From: Lunatimonas lonarensis
GTDB lineage: Bacteria; Bacteroidota; Bacteroidia; Cytophagales; Cyclobacteriaceae
Direction of reading: 5' to 3'
Assembly: GCF_000390185.1 (NCBI RefSeq)
Contig: NZ_AQHR01000061.1
Location: forward strand, 1-64,000
DNA: 64,000 nt
Both the position numbers and the translations under genes were made by a program. Below the pieces are notes generated by a model. That model was given only the letters and a program-made list of their open reading frames with translations, had not been told where the DNA came from and did no database searches. How positions within the stretch are numbered: the first letter of the stretch is position 1; each line of letters starts with the position of its first letter. This document shows positions 9,595 through 18,411 of this stretch, piece after piece.

Positions 9595-11277
9595 TTATCC
9601 ATTATCGGTAATACATCCTTCCGATGCTGTAGATACTAACTGAGAATACTTTTTTAACGTTCCACTTAAGTGGCTCAAATCCTTGTTTTTCCACTTTTTT
9701 CTCCGCTCCACAAATTCATCGTCGGAAACATTACAGCTGATGGTCAGGGTATCTGCATCTATGGTTATCTCGTCACCATTCTGTATCAACGCGATCGGAC
9801 CGCCCATGTAGGCTTCCGGTGTAACGTGACCAACCACGAATCCATGGGTGCCACCTGAGAAACGTCCGTCTGTAATCAAGGCTACGTCGGCACCCAAACC
9901 ACCGCCTATGATGATCGAGGTGGGCTTAAGCATTTCCGGCATGCCGGGTCCTCCTTTGGGACCAACATAACGGATCACCACTACGTCGCCTTTTTCCACC
10001 TCTTTATTCTTCATGGCCTCGTTGGCTTCCTGCTCACTGTCATAGACCTTCGCCTTTCCCGTAAAGGATTTTCCCTCTTTTCCCGATATCTTTGCCACCG
10101 ATCCTTCGGGTGCCAAGTTACCGGAAAGCACACAAAGATGACCGGTTTCTTTTAGCGGAGTCTCTATCGGATGGATAACGGATTCCTTGGATGGAACCAA
10201 TGCAGCTACACTCTCCAAATTCTCTGCCAATGTTTTTCCCGTCACGGTCATGCAGTCTCCATGGAGCATTCCTTTTTCCAAAAAGTATTTCATAAATGCG
10301 GGAAGGCCGCCAATTTCGTGCAGGTCCTCCATCATGAATTTCCCGCTGGGCTTGAAATCTCCCAACACCGGCGTTTCCGCATTGATACGCTTGAAATCCT
10401 CCAACCCAAAATCCAACCCTGCGGTCTTGGCAATCGCAAGAATATGAAGCACCGCATTGGTGCTGCCGCCAAGGGCAACCACCACTCGAACGGCGTTCTC
10501 CAAACTCTTCAGGGTCACAATATCTTTTGGCTTGATATCCTTTTCCAACAACAACGCGATGTACTCCCCGGCCGACTGACACTCTTGGCGCTTTTCCGGG
10601 GATGTAGCCGGATTGGTAGAGCTGTAGGGCAAGGAAAGGCCCATGGCTTCAATGGCTGACGACATGGTATTTGCCGTGTACATGCCACCACAGGCACCCG
10701 CACCAGGACAGGCATTTTTGATTACACCGAGGTAATCCTCATCGCTGATTTCGTTCTTTATCTTCTTACCATAAGCCTCAAAGGCCGAAACGATGTTTAG
10801 CTTCTCGTTTTTGTACTTACCGGATCGAATGGTACCACCATATACCATGATGGCCGGCCTATTGACCCGTAGCATTCCCATTACGGCACCCGGCATGTTT
10901 TTGTCACAGCCTGCAACAGCCACGATTCCATCAAAAGAATGGCCAAGAATAAATGACTCGATGGAATCCGCTATGATTTCTCTAGAAGGCAGGCTGTAGC
11001 GCATACCCGCCGTACCCATGGAGATGCCATCACTGATACCAATTGTATTGAACACCAATCCGGTGAGCTTTGCCTTCACGGTAGCGTCCTTGATCTCCTT
11101 CGCAAAATCGTTGAGATGCATGTTGCAGGGATTGCTCTCATACCCACAGCTTGCCACCCCTACGAAGGGCTGCTTCATCTTCTGATCGGTAAGACCCGTG
11201 GCGTACAACATCGCCATTGCAGCTGGATTCTCCTGATTATCACTTACTTCCCAGCTATATCTTTTTGAGTTGCTCAT
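9595..11277 (-). CDS. ilvD: Dihydroxy-acid dehydratase
   Basis: Iron-sulphur enzyme that dehydrates dihydroxyisovalerate and dihydroxymethylvalerate to the 2-oxo acids. The 560-residue protein has the cluster cysteines in [23 protein letters not shown] and [17 protein letters not shown], plus the C-terminal [19 protein letters not shown]. It is the first structural gene of the operon. The transcript upstream carries an Ile/Val/Leu-rich leader peptide and an attenuator, so expression of the whole operon is probably set by charging of branched-chain tRNAs. Confidence 0.97.
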   Translation of the reverse strand: MSNSKRYSWEVSDNQENPAAMAMLYATGLTDQKMKQPFVGVASCGYESNPCNMHLNDFAKEIKDATVKAKLTGLVFNTIGISDGISMGTAGMRYSLPSREIIADSIESFILGHSFDGIVAVAGCDKNMPGAVMGMLRVNRPAIMVYGGTIRSGKYKNEKLNIVSAFEAYGKKIKNEISDEDYLGVIKNACPGAGACGGMYTANTMSSAIEAMGLSLPYSSTNPATSPEKRQECQSAGEYIALLLEKDIKPKDIVTLKSLENAVRVVVALGGSTNAVLHILAIAKTAGLDFGLEDFKRINAETPVLGDFKPSGKFMMEDLHEIGGLPAFMKYFLEKGMLHGDCMTVTGKTLAENLESVAALVPSKESVIHPIETPLKETGHLCVLSGNLAPEGSVAKISGKEGKSFTGKAKVYDSEQEANEAMKNKEVEKGDVVVIRYVGPKGGPGMPEMLKPTSIIIGGGLGADVALITDGRFSGGTHGFVVGHVTPEAYMGGPIALIQNGDEITIDADTLTISCNVSDDEFVERRKKWKNKDLSHLSGTLKKYSQLVSTASEGCITDNG

Positions 11278-11309
11278 TTGCTTCTTATCTTTTTTTGTTA
11301 TTTGCTTAT

Positions 11310-11340
11310 AAAAAAAAGTGCTCCATCGGGATGAAGCACT
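11310..11340 (-). terminator. Attenuator terminator upstream of ilvD
   Basis: On the minus strand AGTGCTTCATC (11340-11330) pairs with GATGGAGCACT (11327-11317), 11 possible pairs with one G-T wobble and a very short loop, followed directly by seven T (11316-11310). It stands 33 bases before the ilvD start and after the leader peptide, so it must be bypassed for operon expression. Confidence 0.85.
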
Positions 11341-11385
11341 TTACTGATTTGGTCTATTTTTTATACAAGAGTTCAGCGCTTCATC
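11330..11385 (-). promoter_or_regulatory. Antiterminator of the ilv attenuator
   Basis: GATGAAGCGCT (11385-11375), which begins four bases after the leader stop codon, is complementary over 11 bases (one G-T pair) to the 5' arm of the terminator, AGTGCTTCATC (11340-11330). The two hairpins are mutually exclusive. A third alternative pairs AGATGA (11386-11381) with TCATCT inside the last leader codons (11397-11392). This gives the classic 1:2, 2:3, 3:4 arrangement: a ribosome stalled on Ile/Val codons leaves segment 2 free and prevents termination; one that reaches the stop codon covers segment 2. Confidence 0.8.
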
Positions 11386-11389
11386 TTTT

Positions 11390-11437
11390 CTAGATGAGAA
11401 TGACGACAAGGCTAATAATGCTGACGATGCTGAACAT
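11390..11437 (-). CDS. ilv operon leader peptide
   Basis: A 15-codon reading frame, MFSIVSIISLVVILI followed by TAG, lies between the putative promoter and the attenuator. Ten of fifteen residues are Ile (5), Val (3) or Leu (2), including the runs Ile-Ile and Val-Val, which is what a leader that senses branched-chain aminoacyl-tRNA should look like. Its last codons overlap hairpin segment 1. The role is inferred from composition and position; no Shine-Dalgarno site is needed in this phylum. Confidence 0.85.
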   Translation of the reverse strand: MFSIVSIISLVVILI

Positions 11438-11488
11438 GATTAATATCGGGTATGAGGACTTTCGTGGCTCGATTCTCGTTTGATTATG

Positions 11489-11519
11489 CAATATTAAAAC
11501 CGTTATTTCAGACTTACAA
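11489..11519 (-). promoter_or_regulatory. Probable promoter of the ilv-leu operon
   Basis: On the minus strand TTG (11519-11517) is followed after 20 bases by TAATATTG (11496-11489), one mismatch from the Bacteroidetes -7 consensus TAnnTTTG. Transcription would begin near 11482, about 45 bases before the leader peptide. The remaining stretch to ispE (11520-11834) is AT-rich and shows no gene that I can support. Confidence 0.5.
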
Positions 11520-11834
11520 TATTTTATTCCATTTTTTCACTTGGACAAAGAAGAGTTAAAGGTAATTTCTGAAAAATAGAAATATATAAATTTATGTATT
11601 ATAAATTTGAAAAATTTAATTTTAAAAAACACTGAAAAAACAAAAACTACGAAATTATATTTCGACGTAATGAAGCGAGCGAAAACCTGATTTTTTTTCG
11701 CTCCTACCCGAGGCTAAAGGTAGGGATAAAATGCCAGGATCAAAATATTTTGATGGGAATCGATTATTTTGGAATGCCTCGCAACGGCTCTCCAGCTGCT
11801 ATTTTGTACCTTTACGTCGTCAAAAAAACCGGCT

Positions 11835-12641
11835 ATGATTGTTTTTCCAAACGCAAAGATAAACCTGGGACTGTACATTACCGCCAAACGCAGCGATGGC
11901 TACCATGAAATCCAAAGCTGCATGTACCCCATCCCTCTTACCGATGCGCTGGAAATCCAGGTGAGCAAAAAAAACCGCTTTGAATCCTCCGGGCTTCCGA
12001 TTCCGGGAAATCCGGAGGACAACCTGATCCTAAAGGCCTACCGCCTGCTCAAAAAAGACTTCCAGGACCTGCCCCACATCTCGGTGCACCTCCATAAATA
12101 CATTCCGATAGGTGCCGGACTTGGCGGTGGCTCTGCCGACGCCGCCTTCGCCCTGACCCTGATGAACCAGCTCTTCGAACTCTATCTGGAGGATTGGATA
12201 CTGGAAGACTATGCCGCCCAGCTGGGCAGCGACTGTCCCTTCTTTGTGGGCAACACGCCCAAACTGGTCAGTGGTAGAGGAGAACTGATGGAAGACAGTC
12301 CCTTGGATCTACAAGGAAAATGGATCGTACTGGTATATCCAAACATCCATATCAGCACCAAGGAAGCCTATGCGGGCGTAAAGCCTACTCCTTTAGAAAG
12401 CAGCCTATCCGAATGCCTTGCCGAGCCCGACAATTGGCAATCCTGCCTAAAAAATGACTTTGAGGCCAGCCTGTTCCCCTTATATCCCCTGCTGAAAACC
12501 CTCAAGGAGCAGTTTTACGAAGCCGGGGCATACTACGCCGCCATGTCCGGATCCGGATCCTCCGTATTCGGCCTGTTTGAAAACGAACCGCCTCCACTAC
12601 CGGCAGAGGTAGGCTATTTTGTTTTCCGAAGCCAGCTGTAG
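11835..12641 (+). CDS. ispE: 4-diphosphocytidyl-2-C-methyl-D-erythritol kinase
   Basis: GHMP kinase of the MEP isoprenoid pathway. The start at 11835 gives MIVFPNAKINLGLYITAKR, the normal IspE N terminus; a longer frame from 11769 adds 22 residues with no family resemblance. The ATP-binding loop PIGAGLGGGSADAAFAL is at about residues 90-106 and the C-terminal MSGSGSSVFGLF is conserved. It has 268 residues, slightly short but complete. A TACCTTTA (-7-like) box lies at 11807-11814. It stands alone, divergent from the ilv operon. Confidence 0.93.
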   Translation: MIVFPNAKINLGLYITAKRSDGYHEIQSCMYPIPLTDALEIQVSKKNRFESSGLPIPGNPEDNLILKAYRLLKKDFQDLPHISVHLHKYIPIGAGLGGGSADAAFALTLMNQLFELYLEDWILEDYAAQLGSDCPFFVGNTPKLVSGRGELMEDSPLDLQGKWIVLVYPNIHISTKEAYAGVKPTPLESSLSECLAEPDNWQSCLKNDFEASLFPLYPLLKTLKEQFYEAGAYYAAMSGSGSSVFGLFENEPPPLPAEVGYFVFRSQL

Positions 12642-12675
12642 TCTTTCTTCAGTGAACCCGTTTGTTCGCTATACA

Positions 12676-13596
12676 TCATGCCCGGATGAGCCGCTTCGAT
12701 GCCTTTCGCTTTTCGTAGTAATTTATGACCGGATAGATACATACTGCCAACAGAATGATCAGCGTGCCCCAGTAAAATTCGGATGACATTTTTTCCGATT
12801 CGCCAAAAACCATAAGGGCAAGGATGATCCCGTACACGGGCTCCAGATTTACCGTCAGGTTGATGGCAAAGGCTGTAAGGCGCTTCATCAGCTCCACCGA
12901 TACCGTGAAGGCAAATACCGTGCATATGACTGCCAAAATTACGAGCCAGAACCAGTCCATGCCCTGTGGCCAAAAAGCAATTCCTGATTCGGTGAAGTAA
13001 ATGGAATAAAATGGCATAAAGAGAGCTGCAAACAAAAATGCCCCGATCATCTCGTAAAAGGTAATGGTATAGGGGCTGTGTTTTTTGGTCAGCTTGCCAT
13101 TGATCACCATAAAGCAGGCGCAGATAAACGCCGACAGTACAGCCATGCTCAGCCCCAACCAATACCCGAACTCAAAGCTAAAAATGACATACAAACCGAT
13201 AATCACCAACAACCCCAACAACACCTCCACCCACTTTATTTTGGCGCGGTTGGCCAGCGGTTCTATCAGCGAAGTCCACAGGGAACAGGTCGCAATCCCT
13301 GCCAGGCAAACGGACACGGTAGATACCCTCATAGCCCAAAAAAACAATATCCAGTGGGCACTGATCAGGAAGCCGGTCAGAATAATCTTGATCACGTCCT
13401 TGCGTAGGAGGCGAACGGAACGTCCCCTGACCCAAAAAATAAGGCCGAGTGAAAGCACTGCCATCCATGTGCGGTGAAAAACAATCTCCACGGCCGACAC
13501 ACTTATCAGCAGTCCCAATATCCCCGTAAAACTCCAAACCAAAATCACCAAGTGCAGGGTTAGGTAGTCTTTTCTCAAAGAGCTCGCATCCGTCAT
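12676..13596 (-). CDS. EamA/DMT-family transporter
   Basis: A 306-residue integral membrane protein with about ten hydrophobic segments in two repeated halves, the layout of the EamA drug/metabolite transporter family. Recognisable pieces are HLVILVWSFTGILGLLI at the N terminus and NLEPVYGIILALMVFGE in the second repeat. The substrate cannot be inferred. It follows the LptF/G-type permease gene after one base, so the two are probably co-transcribed. Confidence 0.85.
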   Translation of the reverse strand: MTDASSLRKDYLTLHLVILVWSFTGILGLLISVSAVEIVFHRTWMAVLSLGLIFWVRGRSVRLLRKDVIKIILTGFLISAHWILFFWAMRVSTVSVCLAGIATCSLWTSLIEPLANRAKIKWVEVLLGLLVIIGLYVIFSFEFGYWLGLSMAVLSAFICACFMVINGKLTKKHSPYTITFYEMIGAFLFAALFMPFYSIYFTESGIAFWPQGMDWFWLVILAVICTVFAFTVSVELMKRLTAFAINLTVNLEPVYGIILALMVFGESEKMSSEFYWGTLIILLAVCIYPVINYYEKRKASKRLIRA

Positions 13597-13597
13597 T

Positions 13598-14671
13598 TTA
13601 TCTGGGAACTGTCTTGTATAATATCAAACCGGTCAATGCAAAAACGATGTTCGGTATCCAAACCGCTAAAATGGGATAGGATGTCCCCGCCTCGGCAAAG
13701 GTACGGGAAAGCAAAAATAAGATAATGTACACAAATGCCAGCAAGAAGCCAAGCGCTATTTTGAACCCTGATCCGCCGCGGGTTTTCTTTGAAGAAACGA
13801 TCACCCCGATAAATGTGAGAATGATCGCTGCAAAAGGCGACATAAACCGAACGTACTTCTCTATCCTATAATAATTGATGTTATCTGCGCCCCGGTCAAG
13901 CAGAATATCGATCTGCTCCTGCAATTTGGGTAGCGTCAGCGTCTCATGGTGGTTCTTGGGCAGGTCAAAATCCTCCGGCCTAATGGAAAGCAGGGTATCC
14001 AATCGCTCGCCGGTAGACCATTCCTCGTGCATTTCCTTAAATTCTCTGAGCTTCCAGTTGCGTACGCTCCAGGCATTTGTCGTGGTATCCCATACAATCC
14101 GATCGGCAGACAGCTTGGCAATCAGCTCGCCGTCCTGTATCTGCTCCAGCGTAAAGTTGTACCCTTGATTGCCGGATGTATAATACCTCGACAGGTAGGC
14201 ATAAGTATCTGGCGCTACCTTGATATGGATGTTTTGCTGGTCAAAATTACGTTTATCCTCCAAGTACCTAACCTTAAAATCAGACACCCCAAGCGTAGCC
14301 ACCGGAAGCACCCATCCGTTGAGAAAAAAACTGACAATGGCGATTAGCAATGCGGAAATCATAAAGGGTACCAGCATACGGATAAAACTCACGCCGCTGC
14401 TCAGGATGGCGATGATCTCCGTTCGCCCGGCCATCTTTGAGGTGATAAAAATAACCGAAATAAAGACGGTAATCGGCGTAAGCAGGTTGTTTAGGTACAA
14501 CCCATAGTTCATCATGTATTTCAGTATCTCGGGAGCCGGCACATCATTGCGGATGTAGGCATCGTTTTTTTCCGTAAAATCAAGTACAAGGACAATAAGG
14601 ATCAACATCAAAACCACAAAAAAGTAGGTCTTGAGAAAATCCTTGATAATCAATTTGTCCAATAACTTCAT
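13598..14671 (-). CDS. LptF/LptG-family permease (YjgP/YjgQ)
   Basis: A 357-residue protein of the family that forms the inner-membrane part of the lipopolysaccharide exporter LptB2FG. It opens MKLLDKLIIKDFLKTYFFVV and has three N-terminal membrane segments, a long periplasmic domain (about residues 125-270) and three C-terminal segments, as the family requires. LptF and LptG cannot be told apart here. It lies downstream of tgt (62 bases) and directly upstream of the EamA gene. Confidence 0.9.
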   Translation of the reverse strand: MKLLDKLIIKDFLKTYFFVVLMLILIVLVLDFTEKNDAYIRNDVPAPEILKYMMNYGLYLNNLLTPITVFISVIFITSKMAGRTEIIAILSSGVSFIRMLVPFMISALLIAIVSFFLNGWVLPVATLGVSDFKVRYLEDKRNFDQQNIHIKVAPDTYAYLSRYYTSGNQGYNFTLEQIQDGELIAKLSADRIVWDTTTNAWSVRNWKLREFKEMHEEWSTGERLDTLLSIRPEDFDLPKNHHETLTLPKLQEQIDILLDRGADNINYYRIEKYVRFMSPFAAIILTFIGVIVSSKKTRGGSGFKIALGFLLAFVYIILFLLSRTFAEAGTSYPILAVWIPNIVFALTGLILYKTVPR

Positions 14672-14733
14672 CGTTGTCCCTTTAATACCTGTCGGCCATG
14701 CCTCTTTAACCCATCACGTTGATCCCATACGAC

Positions 14734-15864
14734 CTACCGTCTTCTGCTCACCTTCTCCACCATGTGGCGTTTCCATTGCGGAAAATCCCCCGATTGTATA
14801 TGTTCCCGGGCCTGTCCCACCAGCCACAGGTAGAAAGATAGGTTATGGATACTGGCTATCTGAGCCGCCAGCATCTCTTTGGCTATGGTAAGGTGCCGCA
14901 AGTAGGCTTTGGTGTAAAAATTACTAACCTCATTCTCAAAGCCCAGATCAATGGCAGAGAAATCGTCCTTCCACTTTTCATTCCGTATGTTGATGATCCC
15001 CTCCGTGGTAAACAGCATCCCGTTGCGGGCGTTGCGGGTAGGCATCACACAGTCAAACATATCTACACCTAACGCTATGCACTCCAAAACATTGGCAGGT
15101 GTGCCGACACCCATTAGGTACCTGGGCCTATCCTCCGGCAATATCGCTGTCACCCATTCCGTCATTTCGTACATCAGCTCCGCAGGTTCTCCCACAGAGA
15201 GTCCCCCAATGGCATTTCCCACCCTGCCCTGCTCGGCTACGAACTCCGCCGACTCCGTTCTCAGGTCTTTATATACACTTCCTTGAACAATGGGAAAAAG
15301 ATGCTGTTCATACCCGTACCTTCCGGATGTTTCGTCAAACCTTTTGATGCAACGTTTTAACCATCGGTGGGTAAGGTCCATTGATTTTTTGGCATAGGGC
15401 CACTCACAGGGATAGGGGGTGCACTCGTCAAATGCCATGATGATATCAGCACCGATCGTCCGTTGGATATCCATCACGTTCTCCGGCGTAAACTGCTGTT
15501 TTGACCCATCTATGTGGGACTTGAAAACTACGCCTTCTTCGGTAATCTTCCGGTTCTCTGCCAAGGAAAAAACCTGGTATCCACCGCTGTCTGTCAAGAT
15601 GGGTCTATCCCACCCGTTGAATTTATGCAGCCCTCCCGCCTGCTCGATGATGGAAAGGCCGGGACGCAAAAAAAGATGGTAGGTGTTTCCCAGGATTATC
15701 TGCGCCTTTACATCCTCTTTCAGCTCGCGCTGATGCACTGCTTTCACCGACCCGGCGGTGCCAACCGGCATAAATATGGGGGTTTGGATGACCCCATGCT
15801 CGGTTTCCAAGCTACCTACACGGGCCTTGGTTTGGGAATCTTTATGATGAAGGGTAAAATTCAT
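14734..15864 (-). CDS. tgt: tRNA-guanine transglycosylase, lacking the usual zinc cysteines
   Basis: Exchanges guanine-34 for preQ1 in tRNAs with GUN anticodons. The 376-residue protein has DSGGYQVFSLA and the nucleophile region MFDCVMPTRNARNGMLF, so the catalytic core is complete. At the place where most bacterial enzymes carry the zinc site CxCxxC (before NYSRAYLRHL), this one reads FENEVSNFYTKAYLRHL with no cysteine. From memory other Bacteroidetes enzymes share this loss, so it is a lineage trait and not decay. Upstream of the permease gene on the same strand. Confidence 0.95.
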   Translation of the reverse strand: MNFTLHHKDSQTKARVGSLETEHGVIQTPIFMPVGTAGSVKAVHQRELKEDVKAQIILGNTYHLFLRPGLSIIEQAGGLHKFNGWDRPILTDSGGYQVFSLAENRKITEEGVVFKSHIDGSKQQFTPENVMDIQRTIGADIIMAFDECTPYPCEWPYAKKSMDLTHRWLKRCIKRFDETSGRYGYEQHLFPIVQGSVYKDLRTESAEFVAEQGRVGNAIGGLSVGEPAELMYEMTEWVTAILPEDRPRYLMGVGTPANVLECIALGVDMFDCVMPTRNARNGMLFTTEGIINIRNEKWKDDFSAIDLGFENEVSNFYTKAYLRHLTIAKEMLAAQIASIHNLSFYLWLVGQAREHIQSGDFPQWKRHMVEKVSRRR

Positions 15865-15957
15865 GCAACAGAAATTTGAATTGGCAGGGATTCCCTACCT
15901 ATCTTTAACCGCACAAAAATAGACGCAATTCGCCAAAAGAGTTGTCGATTTTGATTT

Positions 15958-15965
15958 TATCTTTG
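15958..15965 (+). promoter_or_regulatory. Bacteroidetes-type -7 box of the glycosyltransferase gene
   Basis: TATCTTTG fits TAnnTTTG exactly. It is only 8 bases before the ATG at 15974, so the transcript would be almost leaderless from that codon; the in-frame ATG at 15986 is the alternative. No good -33 TTG is seen. Confidence 0.45.
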
Positions 15966-15973
15966 GCACTCGA

Positions 15974-17113
15974 ATGAAACCCGGTATGGAAGAATTAGTG
16001 TGGATGGTATTTTTTTTGGCTTTTGTCGTGCAGTTGACCTACATGCTCTTTGTTTTCGGCAGACTGGCCTTCTTCCACAAGCGCACCTCCTCCGAGAAGC
16101 TTTCCGACTCCCTGGAAGGCGTCACCGTATTGGTAGCAGCGAGAGACGAACTCGAAAACCTGCAGAAACAGCTACCGGTTCTTATGAACCAGGATTACCC
16201 AAACTTCGAGGTACTCTATGTAAACGACCGGTCCAGGGACGATAGCGAGGACTGGCTGCGGGAACAGGAAGGCACCTACCCAAACCTCAAAACCGTACAT
16301 GTTCGGTACACTCCCGACCATGTCACCTCCAAAAAATATGCCCTTACCTTGGGCATCAAGGTGGCAAGCCATGACGTAATCCTACTCACCGATGCAGACT
16401 GCGTACCGGTATCCGACCAATGGATCAGAAGGATGACTGCCCCGGTTCGGTCCAAGAACAAAACCTTTGCGCTGGGCCACGGTGCCTACCTCGAGCAACC
16501 CGGCCTACTTAACAAGCTGATACAATTCGAAACCCTGCTTACTGCACTGTACTATATTTCCTTTGGGCTGTGGCGCGCGCCCATCATGGGCGTAGGGCGA
16601 AACCTTTGCTACCGCCGAAGCTTTTTTATGGAAAAGAAAGCGTTTAAGGGACTGTGGCACTTGGTCGGTGGGGACGACGACCTTTTCGTCAACAAATACG
16701 CAGACAAAGACAATACCGCCGTTGTCATCCATCCGGAGAGCATTACGGTTTCAATGCCCAAAACGAGCTTTCGCGATTTTTTGATTCAAAAAAAGCGGCA
16801 TTTTCAGGCAGGAAAATATTATCGTCTAAAAGATAAACTTAAACTGGGTATTTATACGTTTACACACTTGGTATTTTGGGTGAGCGGTCTGGCCCTACTG
16901 GCAACCCAGCGGGCCTGGGAACCAATTGCGCTGATTTTCGGGTTAGTCCTGCTAAGGGCTATCGTGCAGTATGCGATACTCCGAAATGCCAAGATGAAAT
17001 TGGAAGGTATGGGCAAAGTGCTTTGGACCATGTTTTTTGATTTTATGTATTTGATCTACTTTTGGACTGTCGGAACTAAAGGGTACCTGTCAAAAACAGT
17101 TAAATGGAAATAA
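15974..17113 (+). CDS. Family 2 glycosyltransferase, membrane-anchored
   Basis: A 379-residue inverting glycosyltransferase of the GT-A fold. An N-terminal membrane segment (MVFFLAFVVQLTYMLFVFG) is followed by the catalytic domain: VTVLVAARDELENLQ, the DxD-like DADCVPVSD, and an acceptor-side GGDDDLFVNKYA with QKKRHFQAGKYY, as in processive GT2 enzymes. Three hydrophobic segments close the protein. Donor and acceptor are unknown; envelope polysaccharide or lipid glycosylation is likely. The stop codon overlaps the start of the sigma-factor gene by 10 bases. The start may be 15986. Confidence 0.88.
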   Translation: MKPGMEELVWMVFFLAFVVQLTYMLFVFGRLAFFHKRTSSEKLSDSLEGVTVLVAARDELENLQKQLPVLMNQDYPNFEVLYVNDRSRDDSEDWLREQEGTYPNLKTVHVRYTPDHVTSKKYALTLGIKVASHDVILLTDADCVPVSDQWIRRMTAPVRSKNKTFALGHGAYLEQPGLLNKLIQFETLLTALYYISFGLWRAPIMGVGRNLCYRRSFFMEKKAFKGLWHLVGGDDDLFVNKYADKDNTAVVIHPESITVSMPKTSFRDFLIQKKRHFQAGKYYRLKDKLKLGIYTFTHLVFWVSGLALLATQRAWEPIALIFGLVLLRAIVQYAILRNAKMKLEGMGKVLWTMFFDFMYLIYFWTVGTKGYLSKTVKWK

Positions 17114-17715
17114 ACGAAAGAGAGTTTTCAGACAAAGCGTTAGAGGATTTCGACCTGATCGACCGGGCAGTACGGGATAAGGATCAGCAGGCCTATGCCA
17201 CGCTTATGAAGCGCTACAAAAAGGCAGTATACTTCATGGTGCTGAAGATGATTCGGGATACCGATGACGCGGAGGATCTGACCATGGAAGCCTTTGCCAA
17301 GGCATTCCGAAATCTGCATAAATTCAAAAAAGACTATACGTTCAGTACCTGGCTGTTCCGCATAGCCACCAACAATGCCATTGATTTCATCCGAAAAAAG
17401 AAGCTCAAAACCATGAGCCTCAACAATACCCTGACCGACGACGGTGGCAATGCGGTCAATATCGACATAGAAGACGTTGACAACAACCCGCAGGACGAGT
17501 TTATCAAATCCCAGCGCATTGATATGGTGCGGATATTTGTGGATAAGCTACCTGCCAAATACCGAAAACTCGTGAAACTCCGGTATTTCGACGAACTTTC
17601 CTACGACGAGATCGCCGAAGAACTGGGAAAACCGCTGGGTACGGTCAAGGCACAGCTGCATCGATCCCGGGAACTGCTCTATGAGATAGCCGAAGGTAAA
17701 AACAAACACATCTAG
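17104..17715 (+). CDS. Sigma-70 family RNA polymerase sigma factor (ECF-like)
   Basis: A 203-residue sigma factor with region 2 at about residues 28-100 (DAEDLTMEAFAKAFRNLHKF, then FSTWLFRIATNNAIDFIRKK) and region 4 at about 145-195 (LPAKYRKLVKLRYFDELSYD and GTVKAQLHRSRELL). Region 3 is absent, so it is of ECF type. It overlaps the glycosyltransferase gene by 10 bases and is 13 bases before rsmG, so it is transcribed with housekeeping genes. No anti-sigma gene is adjacent. Confidence 0.93.
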   Translation: MEINEREFSDKALEDFDLIDRAVRDKDQQAYATLMKRYKKAVYFMVLKMIRDTDDAEDLTMEAFAKAFRNLHKFKKDYTFSTWLFRIATNNAIDFIRKKKLKTMSLNNTLTDDGGNAVNIDIEDVDNNPQDEFIKSQRIDMVRIFVDKLPAKYRKLVKLRYFDELSYDEIAEELGKPLGTVKAQLHRSRELLYEIAEGKNKHI

Positions 17716-17728
17716 TCTAACATTCCGC

Positions 17729-18382
17729 ATGGGCAATTCTCCGGATGTATCGCTGATTTTTTCTTACTTCCCCCACCTTACCGACGCTCAAAAACAGCAG
17801 TTTGAGCTACTGGGTGAGCTTTATGTAGAGTGGAACAGCAAGATCAATGTGATCAGCCGCAAGGACATGGAACACTTCTACCTGCACCATGTACTGCACT
17901 CGTTGGGAATCGCCAAAGTGGTGCAGTTTGGGTCGGAGACCAAAATTCTGGACATTGGTACCGGAGGGGGCTTTCCAGGAATCCCCCTTGCCATCCTGTT
18001 TCCGGGGGCGTCCTTCCACTTGGTAGATTCCATCGGTAAAAAGATCACAGTGGTCAAGGATGTGGTGAAAACACTGAAACTCCAAAATGTGGAGGCACAG
18101 CAGACACGTGCGGAGGAACTAAACCGCAAATACCATTTTGTCGTGAGCCGCGCCGTGACCCAAATGGCCAATTTTTACCCTTGGGTGAAAGGCAAGTTCC
18201 GAAAAGAAGACGTGGATCCGGAATTCCAAAACGGCATCTTCTACCTAAAGGGCGGGGATGTGGACGAGGAACTGGAAGAGATGAATTTAACCTATATCAG
18301 TTACCACTTGGAGGATTACTTCAAGGAGGCGTTTTTCGAAACCAAAAAAGTAATCTACCTACCCTACGAAGGCAAACGGTAA
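17729..18382 (+). CDS. rsmG: 16S rRNA (guanine-527-N7)-methyltransferase
   Basis: SAM-dependent methyltransferase acting on G527 of 16S rRNA. The 217-residue protein has the SAM motif ILDIGTGGGFPGIPLAILFP (about residues 72-91), VDSIGKKI and the VVSRAVTQM segment typical of RsmG/GidB. It follows the sigma-factor gene closely on the same strand. Confidence 0.95.
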   Translation: MGNSPDVSLIFSYFPHLTDAQKQQFELLGELYVEWNSKINVISRKDMEHFYLHHVLHSLGIAKVVQFGSETKILDIGTGGGFPGIPLAILFPGASFHLVDSIGKKITVVKDVVKTLKLQNVEAQQTRAEELNRKYHFVVSRAVTQMANFYPWVKGKFRKEDVDPEFQNGIFYLKGGDVDEELEEMNLTYISYHLEDYFKEAFFETKKVIYLPYEGKR

Positions 18383-18411
18383 AATTTCAATTTTTTGCCC
18401 TAACTTTCCAA

